A stretch of DNA of 14,131 bases, from NCBI GenBank assembly GCA_002293345.1, contig DBDB01000012.1, positions 1 to 14,131 on the forward strand, given 5' to 3'. The translations under genes were made by a program, and so were the position numbers. Position 1 is the stretch's first letter, and every line of letters begins with the position of its first letter. Of the stretch, positions 1-5,853 are shown in pieces. Source of the DNA: Alistipes sp. UBA943 (GTDB taxonomy: Bacteria; Bacteroidota; Bacteroidia; Bacteroidales; Rikenellaceae). The notes under the pieces were generated by a model. That model did no database searches. It was given only the letters and a program-made list of their open reading frames with translations, and was not told where the DNA came from.

Positions 1-66
1 TACGCCGCACGTCCCGTGTGCGCACCCTCACCCTGCAACGAGTAAAATGTCTCTATAATCCGATAT

Positions 67-603
67 TCACCCACAAACGACATGTATATCCCTCAAATTT
101 CGTCCCAACTGGTTATAATCCATTCCATAACCCACAACAAATTCATTGCCGATCTCCATCGCCGCGTAATCTATCGGGATACTCTTCCGATATGCCTGTG
201 GCTTGAAAAACAACGTGCAGATACGAATGCTGCGGGGGTTCGACTTGCGTAACTCCACCACCAGATGCTCGATACTCGCACCCGTGTCCACGATATCCTC
301 CACCACAACCATATCACGTCCCTCGATCGGGCATCCCACGCCCATGACGGTCGACACGGTATCCGTAGAGGCCATCCCGTCGTACGACGATACCTTCACG
401 AACGTCACCTCGCACACGAAATCCAACCGTTTCACCAAGTCGCTCAGGAACATGAACGCCCCGTTCAGCACCCCTACAAACACGGGTGGCTGTTGACTCG
501 TACCGTAATCCTCATTGAGACGTCGAGCCACCCCATCGACCGCCTCAGCAATCTGCGAGGCTGGAATAAGAGGCTTGAAATGTTTATCGTATAACTTAAT
601 CAT
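67..603 (-). CDS. hpt: Hypoxanthine phosphoribosyltransferase
   Basis: A 178-residue cytoplasmic purine-salvage enzyme that transfers phosphoribose from PRPP to hypoxanthine (and often guanine) to give IMP or GMP. The type I PRPP-binding motif VVVEDIVDTGAS is at residues 99-110, with Asp106 in the place of the catalytic base of HGPRTs. The GVLNGAF loop (44-50) and the SSYDG flexible-loop start (72-76) also fit, and the C-terminal FVVGYGMDYNQLGRNL stretch is the purine-side hood. Length is normal for the bacterial family. ATG at 603 is the natural start. It is the last gene of the minus-strand train, but a 127-bp gap filled by a long inverted repeat separates it from rnfA, so its expression may be set by read-through or processing at that hairpin. 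I see no TAnnTTTG box in the gap. The 66 bases downstream show no clear terminator or gene start. Confidence 0.96.
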   Translation of the reverse strand: MIKLYDKHFKPLIPASQIAEAVDGVARRLNEDYGTSQQPPVFVGVLNGAFMFLSDLVKRLDFVCEVTFVKVSSYDGMASTDTVSTVMGVGCPIEGRDMVVVEDIVDTGASIEHLVVELRKSNPRSIRICTLFFKPQAYRKSIPIDYAAMEIGNEFVVGYGMDYNQLGRNLRDIHVVCG

Positions 604-615
604 ACAAATTATTTC

Positions 616-742
616 GGTTTGGCGTCAAAGTGCGTCAAATTTGGGGCTTTGTCGAAGTTGGGAGTGAGGGCGCGTACTCGACGTACGTAACTGAACTACC
701 AACGAGCAAAGTGGCAAAGGTGATGCACTTTCACACCAAACC
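616..742. repeat. 127-bp imperfect palindrome between rnfA and hpt (copy 1 of the long-hairpin element)
   Basis: The whole rnfA-hpt gap is one inverted repeat. The left end GGTTTGGCGTCAAAGTGC (616-633) pairs with the right end, whose reverse complement reads GGTTTGGTGTGAAAGTGC (725-742). Further in, CTTTG-TCG (648-654) pairs with CGAGCAAAG (703-711), TTGGGAGT (658-665) with ACTACCAA (695-702), and GTAC (674-677) with GTAC (683-686) around a 5-base loop. The right end overlaps the last codons of rnfA and the left end stops 13 bp before the hpt start. It shares length, terminal symmetry, an ATTTGG box at the same offset and the GTACTC[G/A]ACGTAC core with the element inside rnfC. It is probably a dispersed non-autonomous repeat, and as RNA it would form a long hairpin between the two genes. 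Confidence 0.8.
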
Positions 743-1309
743 CACGAAGCCCATAAACGCTAAGGCAAGCATTCCCGCCGTAATGAGTGCCATCGACACC
801 CCCTGCACCGCCTTCGGGATACCTTCCAACTCCAACCGTTCGCGGATTCCGGACATCAGCACCAGTGCCAACGTGAATCCCACCGCCGTGGCTGCCGAAT
901 AGGCCACGCTGTGCCCAAAGTCGAAACCCTTAGAGATCATCAATATCGCCACACCCAACACCGCACAGTTCGTCGTGATCAACGGCAGGAAGATACCCAA
1001 CGCACGGTACAACGCCGGCGACACCTTTTTCAGCACGATCTCCACCATCTGCACCACCGATGCGATGAGCAGAATAAACACGATCGTCTGCATGTACTCG
1101 ATACCCAGCGGCACCAGCACGTACATATACACCGGCCATGCGATCACCGACACGAGTGTCATGACGAACGTCACGGCAGCACCCATCCCGAGCGACGTCT
1201 TGATCTTCGACGACACGCCCAGAAACGGACATACGCCCAAAAATTGGGTCAGCACGACATTATTCACGAATATCGAACCGAAAACAATCGCAAAAAAACT
1301 GGTCTCCAT
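731..1309 (-). CDS. rnfA: Rnf complex membrane subunit RnfA
   Basis: A 192-residue integral membrane subunit of the Rnf ferredoxin:NAD+ oxidoreductase, homologous to RsxA and NqrE. The family is built of six transmembrane helices as two inverted halves, and the hydrophobic pattern here fits. The two family cysteines are present in GVCPFLGVS (Cys27) and LITTNCAVLGVAI (Cys115); in Rnf/Nqr structures the equivalent cysteines of the paired subunits hold an intramembrane [2Fe-2S] cluster. The ATG at 1309 shares one base with the rnfE stop (TAATG), so translation is probably coupled. Its C-terminal codons lie inside the right arm of the inverted repeat at 616-742, but the ending FVGLV is family-like, so the stop is probably native. 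It is the last rnf gene of the operon. Confidence 0.96.
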   Translation of the reverse strand: METSFFAIVFGSIFVNNVVLTQFLGVCPFLGVSSKIKTSLGMGAAVTFVMTLVSVIAWPVYMYVLVPLGIEYMQTIVFILLIASVVQMVEIVLKKVSPALYRALGIFLPLITTNCAVLGVAILMISKGFDFGHSVAYSAATAVGFTLALVLMSGIRERLELEGIPKAVQGVSMALITAGMLALAFMGFVGLV

Positions 1310-1893
1310 TATTTTCTCGACAAACGGTTAAACAATATCATCAGGTACCCCAAGACGAAGAACCCTCCCGGCGCCATCACGAACACCAACGGCATGTAAC
1401 TCTTGATCCCCAGTTCGTACCCGAAGATCGCACCGTTACCCAACACCTCTCGTACGGCACCGACCAACGTCAGGGCCCACGTGAACCCCACACCCATGCC
1501 GAGTCCGTCCAGCAGCGAACGCCACACGTTGTTCTTCGACGCGAAGGCCTCGGCACGTCCCAGGATGATGCAGTTCACCACGATCAGCGGGATAAATACC
1601 CCCAGTGCCTTGTACAGCGACGGCACATACGCCTGCATCAGCAGTTCGATCACCGTGACGAACGACGCGATCACCACGATAAATGCCGGGATACGCACCT
1701 TGTCCGGAATCCACTGCTTGATCAGCGAGATCACCACGTTCGACAGTACCAGCACCGCCAGTGTCGCCACACCCATACCGAAACCGTTCTCCGCCGACGT
1801 AGTCGTGCCCAGCGTAGGACACATGCCCAGCACCAACACGAATGCCGGATTCTGCTTAATGATGCCGTTCCAAAGTACCTTCCAGTTATTCAT
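1309..1893 (-). CDS. rnfE: Rnf complex membrane subunit RnfE
   Basis: A 194-residue membrane subunit homologous to RsxE and NqrD, the paralogue and partner of RnfA in the ion-translocating core. Conserved GMCPTLGTT (Cys25) and PLIVVNCIILGRAEAF (Cys108) supply the other half of the intramembrane [2Fe-2S] site. The start is placed at ATG 1893 (MNNWKVLWNG), where family similarity begins. An adjacent ATG at 1896 would add one Met, and the frame stays open upstream to 1986, but that stretch is rnfG coding sequence read out of frame. The start lies inside the 3' end of rnfG (8-bp overlap) and the stop overlaps the rnfA start by one base, so rnfG, rnfE and rnfA are tightly coupled. Confidence 0.95.
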   Translation of the reverse strand: MNNWKVLWNGIIKQNPAFVLVLGMCPTLGTTTSAENGFGMGVATLAVLVLSNVVISLIKQWIPDKVRIPAFIVVIASFVTVIELLMQAYVPSLYKALGVFIPLIVVNCIILGRAEAFASKNNVWRSLLDGLGMGVGFTWALTLVGAVREVLGNGAIFGYELGIKSYMPLVFVMAPGGFFVLGYLMILFNRLSRK

Positions 1894-2431
1894 CATTGTG
1901 GGTTTTTGTGGCGCCCGAATGGACCTCAATATCTTGTTCCACCTGTTCCTCGGACCCCTCCATTTTCGACAGTCTGTTATACGCATCCCCTACCGCCTCG
2001 ATATAGGCACGTGACGATACCGTGGCACCCGTCAATGCATCTACGTCACCGCCATCCTTACGCACCGATAGTTTCATCTCTCCCGGATTACGTCTCCTGA
2101 AACTACGCAACAGCAGATTCTCTTCCTCGGTCATCACCGTACCCAAGCCGGGCGTCTCCGTCTGGGTCAATACTTCGATATGATAGATAGTCGTGTCCGG
2201 ATGAAACCCCACGATCAACTCCACACGACCGCCATAACCGTTGTCCGAAGCCCCTTTCGATGCGAAACCTCCCGATGCGGGAACGACACGTGCCAATGCC
2301 TCGCGTTCCGCGTTCGCCTGTACCCTTGCGATCGGTTCCAGCGTCAGCCAATTCACCGCCCCCACGCCCAACGACGCGAGCAACGTGATCGACAACAGTA
2401 CCGTCACCATATTTTTCAGCGTACTCTTCAT
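1886..2431 (-). CDS. rnfG: Rnf complex FMN-binding subunit RnfG
   Basis: A 181-residue subunit with one N-terminal transmembrane anchor (about residues 8-28) and an extracytoplasmic FMN-binding domain. The flavinylation motif DALTGATVSS is at 131-140, so Thr137 should carry the covalent FMN added by ApbE. The start is ATG 2431 (MKSTLKNMV), immediately before the membrane segment; the frame remains open upstream to 2572, but there it only shadows rnfD. An 11-bp gap with an AGAGGG-like purine run separates it from rnfD. Two oddities: a Gly/Ser-rich segment (about 52-69) is encoded by small tandem hairpins, and a second SGAT motif lies near the C-terminus (172-175). Confidence 0.94.
   Translation of the reverse strand: MKSTLKNMVTVLLSITLLASLGVGAVNWLTLEPIARVQANAEREALARVVPASGGFASKGASDNGYGGRVELIVGFHPDTTIYHIEVLTQTETPGLGTVMTEEENLLLRSFRRRNPGEMKLSVRKDGGDVDALTGATVSSRAYIEAVGDAYNRLSKMEGSEEQVEQDIEVHSGATKTHNDE
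2255..2281. repeat. Two tandem mini-hairpins inside rnfG
   Basis: TTTCG-ATG-CGAAA (2255-2267) is followed by CCCG-ATG-CGGG (2271-2281). Both have a CGATGCG centre and a three-base loop. They encode part of the Gly/Ser/Ala stretch ASGGFASKG of RnfG, a low-complexity segment that looks like a tolerated insertion. The stems are short, so chance is possible. Confidence 0.35.
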
Positions 2432-2442
2432 TCTGCACCCTC

Positions 2443-3408
2443 TTATTTCCAAAACCTCCGTGCCCACCGGTTCACACCGAATCGGCGGGGTTTTATGTAG
2501 GTATCTATAAGCGGCGTGACGGCATTCATGAGCAGAATCGCGAATGACATTCCCTCGGGGTAACCGCCCCATAGGCGTATCGTCACCGCCAGCGCACCGA
2601 TCCCCACGCCATAGATCACTTTACCGGCACGCGTCATGGGTGACGTCGCGTAATCCGTCGCCATGTAGACAGCCCCCAGGATCGCCCCGCCTGCCATCAG
2701 GTGAAACAGTGCGAACTCCCATCCGCCCACGCAGTAAGTAAATACGCCCATCGTACCCAGTATGGACACGGGAATGTGCCACGAGATCACCCTCCGCCAC
2801 AACAGAAACACCCCTCCGGCCAACAGCAGCAGTGCCGACACCTCACCCAGTGACCCGGGGATGAATCCGAACAGCACATCCTGAAAATCGAGGCTCGCGG
2901 CGTCGACCAGTCCATGTTTCACCGCCACGAGCGGCGTGGCTCCCGAAAAGACATCCACCAACTCTCCCGTCGGGTGCGGGAACGTAGTCATCTGCACAGG
3001 ATAGGCGACCAACAGAAAGACACGTGCCACGAGTGCCGGGTTGAACGGATTCTTACCCAATCCGCCGAAGGTCATCTTCGCGATACCGATCGCCACGAAC
3101 GCCCCCACCAGCACCATCCACAACGGCACGGATGCCGGCAGGTTGAACGCCAGCAGCACACCCGTCACGACGGCCGAAAAGTCACCCACCGTGGATTTCC
3201 CTCGAAATACAAACCTGCGGATCGCCCATTCGAACACCACGCAGCCGATGACCGACACACATGTCACCGCCAGTGCGTCCCACCCGAACACCACCACCGA
3301 AAAGATCAGTGCCGGCACCAACGCCAACACCACGTCGAACATGATCCGTGACGTCGTGCGATGCCCCTGCACATGCGGGGCCGGGGATACGATAAACCGT
3401 GCACTCAT
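2443..3408 (-). CDS. rnfD: Rnf complex membrane subunit RnfD (covalent FMN)
   Basis: A 321-residue polytopic membrane subunit homologous to RsxD and NqrB. The N-terminus SPAPHVQGHRTTSRIMFDVV is typical of the family. GLGKNPFNPALVARVF (117-132) matches the conserved cytoplasmic loop. DVFSGATPL (152-160) is the flavinylation motif, with Thr158 as the expected FMN-bearing residue. The C-terminal half (WGGYPEGMSFAILLMNAVTP, 280-299) is also family-typical. ATG 3408 overlaps the rnfC stop by four bases (ATGA), which is normal for this operon and suggests translational coupling. Length is normal and no frameshift or missing motif is seen. Confidence 0.96.
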   Translation of the reverse strand: MSARFIVSPAPHVQGHRTTSRIMFDVVLALVPALIFSVVVFGWDALAVTCVSVIGCVVFEWAIRRFVFRGKSTVGDFSAVVTGVLLAFNLPASVPLWMVLVGAFVAIGIAKMTFGGLGKNPFNPALVARVFLLVAYPVQMTTFPHPTGELVDVFSGATPLVAVKHGLVDAASLDFQDVLFGFIPGSLGEVSALLLLAGGVFLLWRRVISWHIPVSILGTMGVFTYCVGGWEFALFHLMAGGAILGAVYMATDYATSPMTRAGKVIYGVGIGALAVTIRLWGGYPEGMSFAILLMNAVTPLIDTYIKPRRFGVNRWARRFWK

Positions 3409-4877
3409 ATTTTATTCCGTCTCCTTACTTCCTGTTTGCCCAACCGGATAAAATCCAACAGCGGTATCGACGCCGGGCATCCGAACTGGCAACAGCCGCA
3501 CTCGATACAGTTGATCATCCACTCCTGTTCCAATCGGTCCCACATACCCGCACGCGACAGTTTCATCAGCAGATACGGTTCCAATCCCATCGGGCACACG
3601 CCCACGCATCGGGCGCACTTGATGCACTCTCCCTGCTGGCGGCGGCGGGCGGACGGGCCCTCCATCACGGTGAGCCCCGACATCGACTTGACCACCGGTG
3701 CCTCCATATAGCTCATCGCTTTACCCATCATCGGGCCCCCGTTAAGTACCTTAACCCGTCCGTCAGATCCCTGATCTGACGGCAGCCCGCCCGCCGCCGC
3801 CAGCAACACAGACACGGGTGTCCCCACCCGTACCATCAGGTTTTTGGGTTGCGTCAGACCGCGTCCGGATACCGTGACGACACGTTCCACCAACGGTTTA
3901 CCCTTCTGCACTGCCTCATACACCGCCACAGCGGTCGACACGTTACACACCACACATCCCACATCCACGGGCAGTCCCGGTGGCGGTGGCGTACGGCGTC
4001 CCGTGAGGGCTGCGACCAACTGTTTCTCCCCACCCTGCGGATAGCGCACCTTCAACGGCACGATCCTCACACCCCGATATGCCTCATGTTCACGGGTCAA
4101 CGCCTGTAAATGCGCAATCGCGTCGGCCTTGTTATTCTCTATACCTACACGCGCCTCGTCCACCCCCAACACACGCATCAGCAGCGTCACACCGATCAGC
4201 AACTCCTCGCCACGCTCCAACATCACCCGATGGTCGCACGTCAGGAACGGTTCGCACTCCGACCCGTTGATCAGCAGCAGCGTTACGTGTTTACCCGGCG
4301 GGATCGTCAGCTTCACATGCGTCGGAAATCCCGCACCGCCCATGCCGATGAGACCTGCCATCTCGATTTTCTTCAGAATCTCCTCCGGCGTCAACGTACA
4401 CTCGCGCACCAACTCCGGCGAAGTGTCGATACCGTCCGCCCACTCCTCTGTCACCTCATTTGGGGAATTTCGGGGAGCAGATTTGGTCGCAACGACACGC
4501 GAAGGAGGACGGGATGTACTCAACGTACCTCCCTCCTCCGACAAGTTAGGCATGGCCGAAGATGCCCCTGAAAAACCCAAATGCCTTATAACGATCATTT
4601 CTTGATACTTCCCCTGCCCATTCAGCCGCAGATCCACCGACTCCACCACGCCTGAGATCGGGGCATGCACGTTTGCCGATACGAAACACGATGCACGTGC
4701 GATCAGCTGTCCCGTCCGTACCACATCCCCCTTCTTCACAACCGCCTCGGCGGGTGCACCCAGGTGTTGTGACAACGGCACGTACACCACCTCCGGAAGC
4801 GGCAACCGTTCGATCACCGTACCTCGACTCAACTTATTGTCGGAAGGGTGGATACCGCCTCTCGGAAATGTCCTCAT
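3405..4877 (-). CDS. rnfC: Rnf complex NADH/FMN and Fe-S subunit RnfC, with in-frame palindromic insertion
   Basis: A 490-residue peripheral subunit that carries the NAD(H) site, homologous to Complex I 51 kDa/NqrF-side modules. The N-terminus (1-92) is a barrel-sandwich/biotinyl-like domain. GMGGAGFPTHVKL (178-190) is the glycine-rich nucleotide/FMN region, followed by LLINGSECEPFL. Two [4Fe-4S] motifs close the protein: Cys418/421/424/428 and Cys457/460/463/467. Between strand QEMIVIR and the conserved EEWADGIDTSPELVRE block is a Ser/Pro-rich stretch His99-Asn140, encoded exactly by the 126 bp of a palindromic element. A further short hairpin insertion (PSDQGSDG, 366-373) lies in a Gly-rich loop. 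Both keep the frame and no Fe-S ligand is lost. It starts one base after the rnfB stop. Confidence 0.95.
   Translation of the reverse strand: MRTFPRGGIHPSDNKLSRGTVIERLPLPEVVYVPLSQHLGAPAEAVVKKGDVVRTGQLIARASCFVSANVHAPISGVVESVDLRLNGQGKYQEMIVIRHLGFSGASSAMPNLSEEGGTLSTSRPPSRVVATKSAPRNSPNEVTEEWADGIDTSPELVRECTLTPEEILKKIEMAGLIGMGGAGFPTHVKLTIPPGKHVTLLLINGSECEPFLTCDHRVMLERGEELLIGVTLLMRVLGVDEARVGIENNKADAIAHLQALTREHEAYRGVRIVPLKVRYPQGGEKQLVAALTGRRTPPPPGLPVDVGCVVCNVSTAVAVYEAVQKGKPLVERVVTVSGRGLTQPKNLMVRVGTPVSVLLAAAGGLPSDQGSDGRVKVLNGGPMMGKAMSYMEAPVVKSMSGLTVMEGPSARRRQQGECIKCARCVGVCPMGLEPYLLMKLSRAGMWDRLEQEWMINCIECGCCQFGCPASIPLLDFIRLGKQEVRRRNKI
3634..3805. repeat. 19-bp perfect inverted repeat inside rnfC
   Basis: TGCTGGCGGCGGCGGGCGG at 3634-3652 is perfectly inverted at 3787-3805, separated by 134 bp. 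On the coding strand one arm encodes the LAAAGG loop and the other encodes ARRRQQ just before the first Fe-S motif. The arms are GGC/GCC-rich, which raises the chance of fortuitous matching, but 19 perfect bases is long for coincidence. Confidence 0.7.
3760..3782. repeat. Perfect 10-bp hairpin inside rnfC
   Basis: CCGTCAGATC (3760-3769), loop CCT, GATCTGACGG (3773-3782). It encodes the residues PSDQGSDG in the loop between LAAAGG and KVLNGGPMMG, a place where I expect only a few residues in RnfC. It is preceded by a 6-bp hairpin GTTAAG-TAC-CTTAAC (3741-3755), which is native coding sequence. Confidence 0.6.
4458..4583. repeat. Palindromic element inserted in frame in rnfC (copy 2 of the long-hairpin element)
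   Basis: The ends CATTTGGG (4457-4464) and CCCAAATG (4576-4583) are perfect inverted repeats, followed inward by GGGG (4472-4475) against CCCC (4565-4568). Three hairpins lie inside. GTCG-CAA-CGAC is at 4486-4496. A long central stem pairs GGAGGA/TCCTCC, GGGA/TCCC and GTAC/GTAC (4504-4539). GGCAT/ATGCC is at 4549-4566. The 126 bp supply exactly codons 99-140 of rnfC and leave the flanking protein in frame. The core GTACTCAACGTAC (4516-4528) matches 12 of 13 bases of the core of the rnfA-hpt element at the same distance from the left end to within one base, and an ATTTGG box (4481) aligns too. The encoded peptide is Ser/Pro/Thr-rich and probably disordered. Confidence 0.82.
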
Positions 4878-4878
4878 T

Positions 4879-5853
4879 TTACCAACTCACCTCTATCGCT
4901 CCCGTGGGGCACTCGGCCACACATTTGCGGCATAATTTACATTTGACCGAATCTATATACGCCAAATGATTCTCTATCCGTATCGCATCGAACGCACACA
5001 CCTTCAGGCACTTACCGCATCCGATACACCCCGCCTTGCAGCTCTTCGTCACCACGGATCCCTTCTCCGTATTCACACATGCCACCCACACCGCACGGTT
5101 CTTGGGCCACTTCTTACGCAACTCGATGATCCCCTTCGGACACGCCTTTACGCATCGTCCGCACGCCGTACATTTATCAGGCGTAACTTCCGGAAGCTCC
5201 GTCTCGATATCCATCTCCAACGCCCCAAACTCGCACGCCGCGACACAATCGCCATACCCCTCGCACCCGTACGAACATCCCGTTTTACCGCCGTACAACA
5301 GCGCCGCCACGGCACACGACGGTTCTCCGTCATACTCACTCATCCGCGGACGCTTGTCGCAACTACCGCCACAACGCACCGTCGCCACAGTCGGATCCTG
5401 CGCCGCCACAGCCTTACCCAGATACACCGCCACGGCATCCATCGTCGCGTTACCCCCCACGGGGCAGAACAGTTCCGAAATGTCACGCCGCGAGACCAAT
5501 GCCTCCGCAAACGCCCTGCATCCCGCAAATCCACATCCGCCACAGTTCGCACCCGGCAATAATTTTTCCGTCTCGTCGATACGCACATCCTCTTCGACCT
5601 TGAATCGTTGCGCCACACCGTACAGCACCACCGCCGCCACAATCCCCAATGCGCAAAGCGTCGCCACCGTCCAAAACAGCGTGCCGTTCCACACGTGCAG
5701 CCCCCAAAACAGGCCCACCAGCAGCACCAACGGCAATCCGTACGCCAACAGCAACGTCCGACTCGCCGGCTGGGGTTTACACCCCTTGCAACCCGCACAG
5801 TCCGCCTGCCGGCAGTCGTTCGACATCTCCTCCATGCGGGGATTAGTTTCCAT
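4879..5853 (-). CDS. rnfB: Rnf complex polyferredoxin subunit RnfB, with Cys-rich N-terminal extension
   Basis: A 324-residue membrane-anchored Fe-S subunit that takes electrons from ferredoxin. The core begins at the helix before FKVEEDVRIDETEKLLPGAN. The Cys104/107/112/130 cluster domain (NCGGCGFAGC) follows, then cysteines 193/197/203/207, and three ferredoxin-type motifs at 228/231/234/238, 276/279/282/286 (with Cys272 before it) and 305/308/311/315. Unusually, the protein starts with a soluble segment holding C-x4-C-x2-C-x2-C (14/19/22/25) and an extra membrane helix (about 33-53) before the usual one (about 60-81). The start is uncertain: ATG 5853 overlaps nadE by 11 bp; ATG 5835 and 5826 are alternatives, the last having GGAGGAG too close. 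All keep the Cys motif. The stop is one base from rnfC. Confidence 0.94.
   Translation of the reverse strand: METNPRMEEMSNDCRQADCAGCKGCKPQPASRTLLLAYGLPLVLLVGLFWGLHVWNGTLFWTVATLCALGIVAAVVLYGVAQRFKVEEDVRIDETEKLLPGANCGGCGFAGCRAFAEALVSRRDISELFCPVGGNATMDAVAVYLGKAVAAQDPTVATVRCGGSCDKRPRMSEYDGEPSCAVAALLYGGKTGCSYGCEGYGDCVAACEFGALEMDIETELPEVTPDKCTACGRCVKACPKGIIELRKKWPKNRAVWVACVNTEKGSVVTKSCKAGCIGCGKCLKVCAFDAIRIENHLAYIDSVKCKLCRKCVAECPTGAIEVSW

Noticed and set aside
1..66. Start of a downstream gene (such as adk) or the tail of a convergent gene
   Set aside because: No minus-strand start codon is visible in 1-66, and short plus-strand frames ending at 45 or 57 carry no recognisable protein.
616..742. Riboswitch or T-box leader of hpt
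   Set aside because: The structure is a simple long palindrome shared with a coding copy in rnfC and does not match a known purine riboswitch pattern.
616..742. Classic rho-independent terminator after rnfA
   Set aside because: There is a strong stem but no T run after it on the minus strand. It may affect transcripts, but I do not call it a terminator.
3634..3805. Phase-variable invertible promoter of Bacteroidales type
   Set aside because: The repeats lie within the rnfC coding sequence, no promoter box is between them and no invertase gene is in the window.
4458..4583. Group II intron or IS fragment in rnfC
   Set aside because: It is too short, with no transposase or intron domain V/VI motif; the frame is kept through it.
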